Part shown: piece after piece, positions 50,826 through 59,953 of the stretch
How the letters are laid out: each line of letters starts with the position of its first letter
How positions within the stretch are numbered: the stretch's first letter is position 1
From: Sphingobium psychrophilum
GTDB taxonomy: Bacteria > Pseudomonadota > Alphaproteobacteria > Sphingomonadales > Sphingomonadaceae
Direction of reading: 5' to 3'
DNA: 64,000 nt
Assembly: GCF_012927105.1 (NCBI RefSeq)
Contig: NZ_JABBFV010000001.1
Span: 248,001-312,000 of the forward strand
Program-made: the position numbers and the translations under genes
The notes under the pieces: generated by a model
What the model saw: only the letters and a program-made list of their open reading frames with translations
Database searches by the model: none
What the model was told of the DNA's origin: nothing

Positions 50826-51830
50826 TTATCGCATCAGGCCCATCGCGTCATAGGCTGCCCGCAACGTCGGTTCCGCCGCCGCCGCCGCCTTCGCCGCGCC
50901 TTTATCGAGGATCGCGTCGAGTGCCGCGTCGTCGGTGCGCAATTCGAGGAAGCGCTGGCGAATCGGGCGCAACGTGTCGACCAGCACCTCGCCCAGCGCC
51001 GGCTTGAACGCGCCGAATCCCTTGCCGGCAAATTCCGCGCAGACCGCATCGGGCGTGGTGCCCGACAGGGTCGCGTAGATTCCGATCAAATTGTGCGCTT
51101 CGGGCCGACCCACCAACCCGGCGGCCGTTTCGGGCAGCGGTTCGGGATCGGTCTTTGCCTTCTTCACCTTGTTCATGATGGCGTCGTCGTCATCGGTCAG
51201 GTTTATGCGGCTCATGTCACTGGGATCGGACTTGGACATTTTCGCGCTGCCGTCGCGGAAGGACATGATCCGCGCCGATTCCTTGGGGATGATCGGATCG
51301 GGCAGGGTGAACAGTTCGACGCCGAAATCGCTGTTGAACTTCGCCGCAATGTCGCGCGCCAACTCCAGATGCTGTTTCTGGTCCTCGCCCACTGGAACAT
51401 GGGTGGCGTTGTAGAGCAATATGTCGGCGGCCTGCAGCACCGGATAGACGAACAGGCCGATCGAGGCACCCTCGCGGTCCTTGCCGACCTTGTCCTTGAA
51501 CTGGGTCATGCGATTGAGCCAGCCGATGCGCGCGGTGCCGTTCAGCAACCAGGCGAGTTCGGCATGGGCGGGCACGCGCGCCTGGTTGAATAACACGCTG
51601 CGATCCGGGTCGATTCCCGCGGCGACCAGAGCGGCGGCCATGTCGCGCACATTGCGGATGCGCTGTTCGCGCCCTTCATGCACGGTGATGGAGTGCATGT
51701 CGGCCAGAAAGAAGAAGCACTGCGCATCGCCGGTCATCTCGTCCTGCATCCGCACCCAGTTGCGGATCGCACCCAGATAGTTGCCAAGGTGCAGATTGCC
51801 GGTGGGCTGGATGCCGGAAAGGACGCGCAT
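50826..51830 (-). CDS. trpS: Tryptophanyl-tRNA synthetase
   Basis: Class I synthetase charging tRNA-Trp. The start MRVLSGIQPTGNLHLGNYLGAI contains the HIGH-type motif and KMSKSDPSDM is the KMSKS loop. DMHSITVHEG, FFLADMHS and VPVGEDQKQHLELARDIA also match. The ATG at 51830 gives 334 residues, the family length. The frame stays open to 52355 but that part is the shadow of murJ. It lies 14 bp after the murJ stop, so the two are co-transcribed. Confidence 0.96.
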   Translation of the reverse strand: MRVLSGIQPTGNLHLGNYLGAIRNWVRMQDEMTGDAQCFFFLADMHSITVHEGREQRIRNVRDMAAALVAAGIDPDRSVLFNQARVPAHAELAWLLNGTARIGWLNRMTQFKDKVGKDREGASIGLFVYPVLQAADILLYNATHVPVGEDQKQHLELARDIAAKFNSDFGVELFTLPDPIIPKESARIMSFRDGSAKMSKSDPSDMSRINLTDDDDAIMNKVKKAKTDPEPLPETAAGLVGRPEAHNLIGIYATLSGTTPDAVCAEFAGKGFGAFKPALGEVLVDTLRPIRQRFLELRTDDAALDAILDKGAAKAAAAAEPTLRAAYDAMGLMR

Positions 51831-51844
51831 GGATTGATCCGTTC

Positions 51845-53422
51845 TTACGAAGTTGCACTTTTGCGGCGCATCAGCGCCTTGATGTCGGAGAGCCGATAGG
51901 CTCCGGTGACGAAGGACGCCAGCCCGTACAGCGCCACGCCCGCGCCGACAAGCAGCGCCAGCGCGACATAGCGCTGCACCATCGCCCCGGACAGCCAGGG
52001 ATCGAGCAGATCCTCGCCCGCCCACAGCGCAACGCCCATGATGAGCGCGGCGATGGCCAGCCGCGGCAGGCGACGGCGCAGCCCGGCATCGGCGGCGAAA
52101 TGGCCGCGCTTCACCAATGTTCGGTAGAGCATCGCGACATTGACGGTGGAGGCGAGCGCCGTCGCGAGCGGCGGGCCGATATGGCCGAGCGTGGGGATCA
52201 TCGCGAGGTTGCCGATGATGTTGATGAGGATCGACAGCATCGCATAACGCACCGGCGTCTTCGTGTCGCCGCGCGCATAATAGCCAGGCGTCAGCACCTT
52301 GACGAGGACGTAGGACGGCAACCCGATCGAGAAGGCCGACAGCGCCCAGCCGCACCGCATCGCATCGTCCGCGGTGAAGCGGCCATATTGGAACAGCCCG
52401 CGCACGATCGGTTCCGCCACCACCAGGAAGGCGACGGTCGCGGGCAGGGTCAGGAACAGGGCGAGTTCGATGCCTCTGTTCTGCGTCTCCATCGCCGCGG
52501 CATCCTCTCCCTTGGACAACATGCGCGAAATGGTGGGCAGCAGGATAGTGCCCAGGCCAATGCCGATCAGGCCCAGCGGCAACTGGTTCAGCCGGTCGGC
52601 ATAATAGATATAGGTGATAGACCCGGACGCCAGCAGCCAGCCCGACAAAGCGGTGGAGATCAGCAGGTTGATCTGCGACGCGCCAGCCCCTGCGGCCGCG
52701 GGCAAAATCTTGCGCAGCAATTCGCGCACGTCCTTGTCCAGCCGCGGCCGCTTGATCGTCATCTTAACGCCTGCGCGCCTGCATGCCCAGATCAGCCAGA
52801 GCAGTTGCAACGCCCCGCCGATCGTCACCGACATCGCTTGCACCCGCGCCGTTTCATATTCGTCGGCGCCGTGGAAGAACCACAGGCCCGTGATCATTGC
52901 GACGTTCAACAGGATCGGCGCGGCGGCATTGACCCAGAATTTGTCGAGCGAATTGAGGATGCCACCCAGCAGCGAGGCGAGGCTGATGAGCGCCAGATAG
53001 GGCAGGGTGATGCGCGAGAGCGTCACGGCGAAGGCGAACTGATCGGCCGTCGGGTTTTGCCGCGCAAAGCCACCCGACAGCGCCCAGGTGACGGGCCAGG
53101 CGGCGGCGATCAGAATGAGCGTGAAGAGGATCAGGACCGGCAGCAGCACCGCCAGCGCGCGCTCGGCAAAATCATAACCTGCGGGTAATCCACCCTCGCC
53201 CGCCGCCTTTTTGTTGAACAGGGGGATGAAGGCCGCGGAAAAAGCACCCTCGGCAAAGAGCGCGCGGAACATGTTGGGCAAGCGGAAGGCGACGCCGTTA
53301 AAGGCGTCCGACGCAAAGCCCGCGCCGACATAACGCGCCGCCAGCGAATCGCGCACCAGCGCCAGCACTCGGCTGACAAGCGTAAGCCCGCCGACCGACC
53401 CAAGGGCGCGGACGAGTTTCAT
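51845..53422 (-). CDS. murJ: Lipid II flippase MurJ
   Basis: A 525-residue MOP-superfamily protein with about 14 membrane helices that moves lipid II across the inner membrane for peptidoglycan synthesis. The start LVRALGSVGGLTLVSRVLALVRDSLAARYVGAG, FRLPNMFRALFAEGAFSAAFIPLF (with the essential Arg residues), LPYLALISLASLLGGILN, GASQINLLIST and FSIGLPSYVLVKVLTPGYYARGDTKTPV are diagnostic. secB lies upstream in the same direction, separated by a dispersed repeat; trpS is downstream. Confidence 0.95.
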   Translation of the reverse strand: MKLVRALGSVGGLTLVSRVLALVRDSLAARYVGAGFASDAFNGVAFRLPNMFRALFAEGAFSAAFIPLFNKKAAGEGGLPAGYDFAERALAVLLPVLILFTLILIAAAWPVTWALSGGFARQNPTADQFAFAVTLSRITLPYLALISLASLLGGILNSLDKFWVNAAAPILLNVAMITGLWFFHGADEYETARVQAMSVTIGGALQLLWLIWACRRAGVKMTIKRPRLDKDVRELLRKILPAAAGAGASQINLLISTALSGWLLASGSITYIYYADRLNQLPLGLIGIGLGTILLPTISRMLSKGEDAAAMETQNRGIELALFLTLPATVAFLVVAEPIVRGLFQYGRFTADDAMRCGWALSAFSIGLPSYVLVKVLTPGYYARGDTKTPVRYAMLSILINIIGNLAMIPTLGHIGPPLATALASTVNVAMLYRTLVKRGHFAADAGLRRRLPRLAIAALIMGVALWAGEDLLDPWLSGAMVQRYVALALLVGAGVALYGLASFVTGAYRLSDIKALMRRKSATS

Positions 53423-53448
53423 AGCCTCATCCCTCTGGCGATAAACAT

Positions 53449-53561
53449 CCGTTCGTCCTGAGTAGCCACTGAGCGAAGTCGAAGTGGCATATCGAAGGGC
53501 AATTTCGCGGATGCTTCGATATGGGCCTTCGACAAGCTCAGTCCCTACTCAGCACGAACGG
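53449..53561. repeat. Dispersed inverted repeat, copy 4
   Basis: About 113 bp between secB and murJ. CCGTTCGTCCTGAGTAG and CTACTCAGCACGAACGG are inverted ends, and CGAAGTGGCATATCGAAG and GCTTCGATATGGGCCTTCG form the inside. Closest to copy 2 (6041). Confidence 0.85.
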
Positions 53562-53573
53562 ATATCAGAATTA

Positions 53574-54089
53574 TCAGGCGTGACCGGCCGGTTCGCCCGT
53601 CGTGACTTCCATCTGCTGCGCCTGTTGCAGGTACAGCGCGCCGAAATCGATCGGGTCGAGCAGCAGCGGCGGGAAGCCGCCGTCGCGGATCGCGTCGGCC
53701 AGCACGCGCCGGGCGAAGGGGAAGATCAGGCGTGGCGCTTCGGCCAGCATGAAGGGCTGGATCTGGTCTTCGGGCACGTTGCGCATCCCGAAAATGGCGG
53801 CGTAGAGCAGTTCGACGGCAAAGGCGGTGCCCTGCGGCGCGATCGCCTTCACTTCGATCTTCAGCGCGATTTCCAGCACTTCATCACCGACCTTTTCGGC
53901 ACCGATGTTGAATTGGACGTCGATCTGCGGCTGGTCCTGCCACTGATACACCGCCGGCGCGTTCGGATTTTCGAACGACAGATCCTTCACATATTGGCTG
54001 ATCAGCGCAATCTGCGGCGCGGTGTCGGCGCCGTTGCCCAAAGCGCCATTACCCAAGTTTGTGGTGATGTGATCCGTTTCGTCGGCCAT
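53574..54089 (-). CDS. secB: Protein-export chaperone SecB
   Basis: Tetrameric cytoplasmic chaperone that keeps preproteins unfolded and hands them to SecA. The 171 residues contain PQIALISQYVKDLSFENPNAP, VLEIALKIEVKA, AFAVELLYAAIFGM, RLIFPFARRVLADAIRDGGFPPLLLDPIDFGALY, and a family-typical C-terminal tail. Divergent from the Tim44-like gene, an arrangement known in alphaproteobacteria. Confidence 0.96.
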   Translation of the reverse strand: MADETDHITTNLGNGALGNGADTAPQIALISQYVKDLSFENPNAPAVYQWQDQPQIDVQFNIGAEKVGDEVLEIALKIEVKAIAPQGTAFAVELLYAAIFGMRNVPEDQIQPFMLAEAPRLIFPFARRVLADAIRDGGFPPLLLDPIDFGALYLQQAQQMEVTTGEPAGHA

Positions 54090-54286
54090 GCTCTTTACCT
54101 AGACTTTCGCTGTTGGCGGCGGCGCGAAGGCCCCCGGACAATGATGACCCGCGCGCTTAGCAGGGGCGTTGGATCAGGGCAATGGCGCACCCTGGCGAAA
54201 CGCTGTGCGATGGGCCATTTGAAGTTGGGTGCAAACATGCCTATGTTGGCTGGAACATTGTCCCACGCAAAAGGGTATAGCCTTCC

Positions 54287-54943
54287 GTGTATGTGATCGT
54301 CATCCTCGCCATGATCGCCGGTTTTCTGGCGCTGCGGCTCTATTCGGTGCTCGGCAAGCGCACGGGCCACGAACAGGAACCCGCGCTGCGTCCGGCCGAT
54401 GAACGCGCCAAGGTGACGGTGCTGCAACCCGGCCCTGTTGCGCAGAATAGCGGCGACTCCATTCGCTTGGCCGAAGGGCTGATTGCGCCGGACGCGGAAA
54501 ATGGCGTGCGCGCGCTGATCGCCGCCGACCGCAGCTTCGATGTTCCCCAGTTCGTCGACGGTGCCAAGAGCGCCTATAAAATGGTGCTGGAAGCTTTCTG
54601 GCGTGGCGACCGTGACGAACTGGCCTGGCTGTGCGACGATGACGTCCGCGCCTCGTTCGAGGAAGCGATCGCCGGACGGGAAGCTGAAGGCCATGTCCTC
54701 GACAACCGCCTGGTGCGGATCGAAAAGGCGCAGATCGTCGAAGCTTCGCTCAACGGCCGCATCGCCGAAGTCGCGCTGCGGTTTGAGGCCGACATCGCTG
54801 CCATCACCCGCGACAAGGACGGCAACGTCGTCGCCGGGTCGATGACGGACGCGGTCGGCACCAAGGATGTGTGGACCTTCACTCGCGACATCCGCAGCGC
54901 GGACCCCAATTGGAAGCTTAGCGAAACCGACGACGTCGCATGA
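54287..54943 (+). CDS. Tim44/TimA-like membrane protein
   Basis: A 218-residue protein starting at GTG (VYVIVILAMIAGFLALRLYSVLG), with one N-terminal membrane helix. Residues ~75-215 form a Tim44-like domain: DVPQFVDGAKSAYKMVLEAFWRGDRDELAWLCDDDV, EGHVLDNRLVRIEKAQIVEASLNG, EVALRFEADIAAITRDKDG and VWTFTRDIRSADPNWKLSETD. Related to mitochondrial Tim44; the bacterial role is unclear and may concern membrane-protein assembly or secretion. The stop overlaps the mltA start (ATGA). Confidence 0.88.
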   Translation: MYVIVILAMIAGFLALRLYSVLGKRTGHEQEPALRPADERAKVTVLQPGPVAQNSGDSIRLAEGLIAPDAENGVRALIAADRSFDVPQFVDGAKSAYKMVLEAFWRGDRDELAWLCDDDVRASFEEAIAGREAEGHVLDNRLVRIEKAQIVEASLNGRIAEVALRFEADIAAITRDKDGNVVAGSMTDAVGTKDVWTFTRDIRSADPNWKLSETDDVA

Positions 54944-56184
54944 TCGCGCGCCAGTCGGGGGCGGCGCTGCTTGCAGCGCTGATGTTGTCTGCCTGCGCGG
55001 GCGGCATGATACCTCCCTCCGCCACCGGTCCCGCGCGCCCGATTCCGTCCGGCGAAGCGACCCGTCCCGTTCCCGCCACGCCGCGCCCGACCCTGCCGGT
55101 CGAATTGCCTGCCGACCCCGCGCTGGACAAGGGCACGGCGGCGGGCGTGGGCGTCACCCGCGGCCCGGACATCGCGAGCCTCATCCCGTCGGGCGAACGT
55201 GCCCGCGTGGCGCTCCAGGCATTCCGCATCTCCTGCCCGACTCTGATGAAGCGCACCGACGCCAGCGGCCTGACCAAGGGGTCCGACTGGAACAACGCCT
55301 GCGCCGCCGCATCCAGCTGGCCCGAAGCATCGGCCAGCGAATTTTTCTCCCGTTATTTCGAAGCGGTGCAGGTGGGCGACGGCGCGGCCTTCGTCACGGG
55401 CTATTATGAGCCTGAAATCGCCGGATCGCGCACCCGCCAGCCCGGCTATGAGGTGCCGATCTATCGCCGCCCCACCGACCTGATCGATGTCGATCTCGGC
55501 CAGTTCAGCGATAGCCTGAAAGGCCGCACGATCCGGGGCAAGGTGAACGGCACGAAGTTTGTCCCCTATGATGATCGCAGCCAGATCGTGTCGGGTACGA
55601 TCGCCGGGCGCGGGTTGGAGCTAGCCTATGCCGCCGATCCGGTGGAGTTCTTCTTCCTTCAGGTGCAGGGCAGCGGCCGGCTGAACCTGCCCGACGGCGG
55701 CGTCATGCGCATCGGCTATGACGGACAGAATGGCCGCGACTATACCGGCATCGGCAAGCTGATGAAGGATCGCGGGCTGATCCAGGCCGGGTCGATGCAG
55801 GACATCATGCAATATCTGCGCGCCCATCCGGCCGAAGGCGCAGCGATCATGAACGAGAATCGCAGCTTCGTCTTCTTCCGCGAACTGACCGGCGCCGGGC
55901 CGATCGGCGCGCTCGGCGTGCCGGTGACGGCGGAAGCAACGGTCGCGGCCGATCCCAAATTCATTCCGCTGGGCGCGCCGGTGCTGCTTTCGCTCGACCG
56001 GGCCGAACCGGCGGGCGTGTGGATCGCGCAGGATACTGGCGGCGCGATCAAGGGCGCCAACCGGTTCGACAGTTTCTGGGGCGCGGGCGCGCGGGCGCGG
56101 GGCATAGCAGGCGGCATGTCGGCGCGGGGCAGCGCGCTGGTGTTGCTGCCGATCGGCTCGGCGGCGCGCCTCGTTCGACCCTGA
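54940..56184 (+). CDS. mltA: Membrane-bound lytic murein transglycosylase A
   Basis: Outer-membrane lipoprotein that cleaves peptidoglycan glycan strands. The signal ends in the lipobox LMLSACAGG. The MltA domain has FFSRYFEAVQVGDGAAFVTGYYEPEIAGSRT, GYEVPIYRRP, and FFLQVQGSGRLNLPDGG. The 3D domain contains ADPKFIPLGAPVLLSLD and the catalytic-Asp region WIAQDTGGAIKGANRFDSFWG. The 414-residue length is normal. Coupled to the Tim44-like gene upstream and followed 8 bp later by the Smr gene. Confidence 0.94.
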   Translation: MIARQSGAALLAALMLSACAGGMIPPSATGPARPIPSGEATRPVPATPRPTLPVELPADPALDKGTAAGVGVTRGPDIASLIPSGERARVALQAFRISCPTLMKRTDASGLTKGSDWNNACAAASSWPEASASEFFSRYFEAVQVGDGAAFVTGYYEPEIAGSRTRQPGYEVPIYRRPTDLIDVDLGQFSDSLKGRTIRGKVNGTKFVPYDDRSQIVSGTIAGRGLELAYAADPVEFFFLQVQGSGRLNLPDGGVMRIGYDGQNGRDYTGIGKLMKDRGLIQAGSMQDIMQYLRAHPAEGAAIMNENRSFVFFRELTGAGPIGALGVPVTAEATVAADPKFIPLGAPVLLSLDRAEPAGVWIAQDTGGAIKGANRFDSFWGAGARARGIAGGMSARGSALVLLPIGSAARLVRP

Positions 56185-56192
56185 TCCGCGCC

Positions 56193-56747
56193 ATGGCCCG
56201 GCGTCGCCTGTCCAGCGAGGAAGAAGCGCTCTGGTCCGCGCTGGCCCGCACCGTGCGCCCGATCCGGCCCAGCGCACGGCCCGTCGCCGGCCTGACCAAC
56301 GCCCCGCTGCCGATCGAACCACCGATCAAAACAAGGTTAACGCCGCCACCGGTCCGGACCCCGAAACCGCCCCCTGTCGCGCCGCCCGCACGGACCCCCG
56401 CGGCGGTGCTCGATACCGGGTGGGAGCGCCGAATCCGTAGCGGCAGTATCAGCCCCGACACCAGCATCGACCTGCATGGCCATACCCTCTCCGCTGCCCA
56501 TGCACGCCTTAACCAGTCGATCGCCGCCGCCCTGTCGCGCGACGCCCGCGTCCTGCTGGTCGTCACCGGCAAACCGCCGAAAAGCGCGGCGAGCGAGGGT
56601 AAGGGGCGCAGGGGGGCAATTCGCGGCGAAATCGGCCATTGGCTCGAAACCAGCCCCTATGCCGATCGCATTGCCAGTGTGCGCGTCGCCCACCCGCGCC
56701 ATGGCGGCGACGGCGCGCTCTACCTGATATTGCGCCGCAAAAAGTGA
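56193..56747 (+). CDS. Smr-domain protein
   Basis: A 184-residue protein. The N-terminal half is basic and proline-rich (for example PPPVRTPKPPPVAPPA, residues ~50-66). Residues ~88-184 form an Smr (MutS2 C-terminal-like) domain: SIDLHGHTLSAAHARLNQSI, ARVLLVVTGKPPKS, RGEIGHWLETSPY and AHPRHGGDGALYLILRRKK. Such domains can be DNA or RNA endonucleases. The ATG at 56193 is chosen because the frame upstream lies in mltA. Likely co-transcribed with mltA. Confidence 0.88.
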   Translation: MARRRLSSEEEALWSALARTVRPIRPSARPVAGLTNAPLPIEPPIKTRLTPPPVRTPKPPPVAPPARTPAAVLDTGWERRIRSGSISPDTSIDLHGHTLSAAHARLNQSIAAALSRDARVLLVVTGKPPKSAASEGKGRRGAIRGEIGHWLETSPYADRIASVRVAHPRHGGDGALYLILRRKK

Positions 56748-56846
56748 CGTTTTTCGGACGTTTTGCTGACCCTTTCTTAACCACTGTCCTTCATATCCGA
56801 CTGATCGGGGGCCTCGCATCGGGGCCGGTATCGGGCTGGGAGGCAC

Positions 56847-58544
56847 ATGCAGGGCGTGACGTTGAAAAGCCGCGCTGCTGCCTTCGCCTGTGCCGCAGGG
56901 GCGCTGGTGTTCATCCTCTCGCTGGTGCTGGGCTATACGCCGGGCCAGGAAGATGACCTGATCCAGATCGGCCGCGCGCTGATCATCGCCATATTGTGCG
57001 GCACGATGAGCTGGGCGTCGGCCCGGCGCACCATCGCCACCACCGCTACCGCCATCGATGCCGCTACCGACCGGCTGCTGTCCGCCGCGCATGGCGACCT
57101 GCAATCGCTGGTGCCGGCCGAAATCGGCCAGGAACTGCCCGATCTGTCGGTCGCGATGGAAAGCCTGTTTAGCCAGGTCCGCACCAATCTCGACCATGTC
57201 CAGGCGCTGGCGCTGTTCGACCAGATCACTGGCCTGGCTAATCGCACCAGTTTCTGCCGCCAGGTCGAACGGCTGCTCGCGGAGCGCGACGACAACGGCC
57301 TCGCCACGCTGTTCTTCATCGATCTAGACGGGTTCAAGTCGGTCAACGACACGCTGGGCCATGCCGCGGGCGACCAGTTGCTGGCGCGCGTCGCGGGTCG
57401 CCTGCGCGAAGTCGTGATGGCGCAGGTCAGCGGGCTTATCGGCATCGGCGGCGGCGACGCCGTCATCGGGCGGCTGGCGGGCGATGAATTTGTGATGTTC
57501 TTCCCCCATCTGTCCGGCCCCGCCGCGGCGCAGCGGATCGCGCGCGCCATCCAGTTCGCGCTGGGCGAGCGCTTTGACCTCGGCAGCCAGCATGTCGACC
57601 TTGGCGCATCGATCGGCATCGCATGCTACCCCGATCATGGCGCAACGCTGGCGGACCTGCTGTATGCCGCGGATATCGCCATGTATCATGCCAAGCATCA
57701 GGGGCGCGGCCGGGCGGAAATCTATACCGACGCGCTCGCGCTGAAGGCGGAAGACCGTGCCGAGCTGGAACGCGACCTGCTGCGCGGGCTGGAGCGGGAC
57801 GAATTTCTGCTCGAATTCCAGCCGCAGATCGACGTCGTCAGCGGCCGCGCGGTATCGGCCGAAGCGCTGGTGCGCTGGGCGCATCCCGAACGCGCGCTCG
57901 TCATGCCGGGCGCTTTCGTGCCGGTGGCGGAGGAAAGCGGTGCCATCGTCGCGCTGGGCGATTGGGTCATGAGCCGGGTGTGTCAGACTGCGGCGCGCTG
58001 GGCGCAGGCCGGCGTGCATCAGCGGATCGCCGTCAACATCTCGACCCGCGAACTGGCGCAGGCCGACTTCTTCCTGCGCCTGCGCCATGCCATCGCCACC
58101 CACGGCACCCCGCCGTCCATGCTGGAGCTGGAGATCACCGAATCGCTGGCGATGGAGATGGACCCGCGCGTGCTGGAGCAACTGCGCGCGCTGCGCCGCG
58201 ATGGCGTGCGCGTCGCCATCGACGATTTCGGCACCGGCTATTCCAACCTGTCGCGGCTCAAGGACCTGCCGGTCGACCGGGTCAAGATCGACCGCAGCTT
58301 GGTCCGCGACATCGCCACCTCCGCCGAAGCCCGCACCATCTGCTCCGCCGTCGTCGGCCTCATTCAGGGGCTGGGCATGGAAGTGGTGGTCGAGGGGATC
58401 GAAAGCGAAGCCCAGATGGACGTACTGCGCGTCATCGGCTGCACCCTGTTCCAGGGCTATCATCTCGCCCGCCCGACCGGGGAGCAGGATTATCTGGCGC
58501 AATTCGGTGCGCAGCAGAGGGGCCAGGTCCGCGACGCGGGGTAG
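56847..58544 (+). CDS. GGDEF-EAL protein (cyclic di-GMP turnover)
   Basis: A 565-residue membrane-attached protein. Two N-terminal hydrophobic helices (residues ~12-30 and ~42-55) are followed by a short linker. The GGDEF domain (~120-285) has FDQITGLANRTSF, FFIDLDGFKSVNDTLGHAAGD and the signature RLAGDEFVMFF, an AGDEF variant that can be active. The EAL domain (~300-550) has FLLEFQPQID, SAEALVRW, NISTRELAQ, LEITES, IDDFGTGYSNLSRLKDLPVDRVKID and EGIESEAQ, so phosphodiesterase residues are kept. Probably affects motility and adhesion. Confidence 0.93.
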   Translation: MQGVTLKSRAAAFACAAGALVFILSLVLGYTPGQEDDLIQIGRALIIAILCGTMSWASARRTIATTATAIDAATDRLLSAAHGDLQSLVPAEIGQELPDLSVAMESLFSQVRTNLDHVQALALFDQITGLANRTSFCRQVERLLAERDDNGLATLFFIDLDGFKSVNDTLGHAAGDQLLARVAGRLREVVMAQVSGLIGIGGGDAVIGRLAGDEFVMFFPHLSGPAAAQRIARAIQFALGERFDLGSQHVDLGASIGIACYPDHGATLADLLYAADIAMYHAKHQGRGRAEIYTDALALKAEDRAELERDLLRGLERDEFLLEFQPQIDVVSGRAVSAEALVRWAHPERALVMPGAFVPVAEESGAIVALGDWVMSRVCQTAARWAQAGVHQRIAVNISTRELAQADFFLRLRHAIATHGTPPSMLELEITESLAMEMDPRVLEQLRALRRDGVRVAIDDFGTGYSNLSRLKDLPVDRVKIDRSLVRDIATSAEARTICSAVVGLIQGLGMEVVVEGIESEAQMDVLRVIGCTLFQGYHLARPTGEQDYLAQFGAQQRGQVRDAG

Positions 58545-58593
58545 GGTGGCGGCTAATTTGGGTGGTTTCCTGCCATTCCCCAATTCCAAACAT

Positions 58594-58685
58594 CCGTTCG
58601 CCCTGAGCCTGTCGAAGGGCCATACTTCTTTATAAAGGGGAAATTTAAAGAAAGAGCAGGGCTTCGACAGGCTCAGCCTGAACGG
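58594..58685. repeat. Dispersed inverted repeat, copy 5
   Basis: CCGTTCGCCCTGAGCCTGTCGAAGG and its inverse CTTCGACAGGCTCAGCCTGAACGG flank a 40-bp AT-rich spacer. It lies between the convergent GGDEF-EAL gene and dapE, where the hairpin may end both transcripts. Confidence 0.85.
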
Positions 58686-58743
58686 ATGTTGGGTATCGGC
58701 AAATAGTCGCCGGCAGCCAGAATTTCCGGGCCGCCCCAGCCAC

Positions 58744-59883
58744 TCACCCCAGCGCCCGCTCCACCACCAGAGCATAAATTCGCACCAAATCCCGCAAATC
58801 CTGCACCGCGACCGCCTCGTCCAGCTTGTGCATGGTCGCGTTGTTCAGCCCGAACTCCACCACCGGGCAAATGCGCGACAGGAAGCGCGCGTCGGACGTG
58901 CCGCCGGTCGTGGACAGCTCCGTTTCCACGCCCGTCACATCGCGGATCGCGCCGCTGACCAGATCGCTGAACGCGCCCGGCGCTGTCAGGAAGGATTCAC
59001 CGCTGATCTTGGCCTCGACCGTGCCGCCCTCGGTCGCGGCGATCCCTTTGATCCGTTCGATCAGCGAAGCGCCGCGATGCTGGTCGTTGAAGCGGATCGA
59101 AATGCGCGCGGTCGCCAAGCCGGGGATGACATTGTGCGCGACATTGCCGACCTCCAGGTCGGTGATCTCGATATTGCTCGGCTGGAACCAGTCGGTCCCC
59201 TCATCCAGAACCTCCGCTTCGATCGCCGTCAGGATGCGCACCAGTCTGGGGATCGGATTGTCGGCCAGATGGGGATAGGCGACATGGCCTTGGCTCCCCG
59301 CCACCCTGATCCACATATTCACCGACCCGCGCCGGCCGATCTTCACCACATCGCCCAGCCGCTTGGACGATGTCGGCTCCCCCACCAGGCACAGGTCGGG
59401 TCGCAAATCGCGCGCCTGCATCCGGTCCATCAGCGCCAGCGTGCCATAGACCGCCGGCCCTTCCTCGTCCCCGGTGATGATCAGGCTGATGGTCCCCGGC
59501 AGATTGTCGGGCAGCGTGTCCAGCGCCGCGACGAAGGCGGCGATCGAACCCTTCATGTCCACCGCGCCCCGCCCGTAGAGCAGGTCGCCGCGAATCTCCG
59601 GCGTGAACGGATCGCTGGTCCAGCCCGGCCCAGGCGGGACCACGTCCAGATGCCCGGCAAAGGCGAAATGCGGCCCGGCCCCGGTGGTGCGCCAGGCAAG
59701 CAGATTTTCTACCGGCCCGTCGGGCGCCTCGCCCACCACAAACCGGTCGACGGTAAAGCCGCGCGGGACCAGCATCGCCTCCAATACGGCGAACACCTCG
59801 CCGGTCGCCGGGGTCACGGACGGGCAGGCCAGCAAGCGCTGGGCCAATGCCACCACATCGTCATTGGTGCTGGTCATGCTCAT
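58744..59883 (-). CDS. dapE: Succinyl-diaminopimelate desuccinylase
   Basis: Zinc hydrolase giving LL-diaminopimelate for lysine and peptidoglycan. M20-family metal sites: FAFAGHLDVVPPG, GRGAVDMKGSIAAF, ITGDEEGPA (catalytic Glu), CLVGEPTSSKRLGD, and the C-terminal NNATMHKLDE. RRGSVNMWIRVAGSQGHVAYPH is the dimer-domain opening. The 379 residues (377 from the second ATG) are of normal length. Divergent from the cupin gene. Confidence 0.95.
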   Translation of the reverse strand: MSMTSTNDDVVALAQRLLACPSVTPATGEVFAVLEAMLVPRGFTVDRFVVGEAPDGPVENLLAWRTTGAGPHFAFAGHLDVVPPGPGWTSDPFTPEIRGDLLYGRGAVDMKGSIAAFVAALDTLPDNLPGTISLIITGDEEGPAVYGTLALMDRMQARDLRPDLCLVGEPTSSKRLGDVVKIGRRGSVNMWIRVAGSQGHVAYPHLADNPIPRLVRILTAIEAEVLDEGTDWFQPSNIEITDLEVGNVAHNVIPGLATARISIRFNDQHRGASLIERIKGIAATEGGTVEAKISGESFLTAPGAFSDLVSGAIRDVTGVETELSTTGGTSDARFLSRICPVVEFGLNNATMHKLDEAVAVQDLRDLVRIYALVVERALG

Positions 59884-59953
59884 GTTGCGGCGTTAGCGAA
59901 AGCCATGCCGGTTGGCCAGCTTTAGGGGCCAGCCACCGGAGGAGGAGCGGCCC

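Noticed and set aside
51831..52355. N-terminal extension of trpS
   Set aside because: The sequence is the out-of-frame reading of murJ; trpS starts at its conserved MRVLSGIQPTG.
57324..58775. 483-codon leftward open frame opposite the GGDEF-EAL gene
   Set aside because: Antisense shadow; N-terminal part runs through the dispersed repeat.
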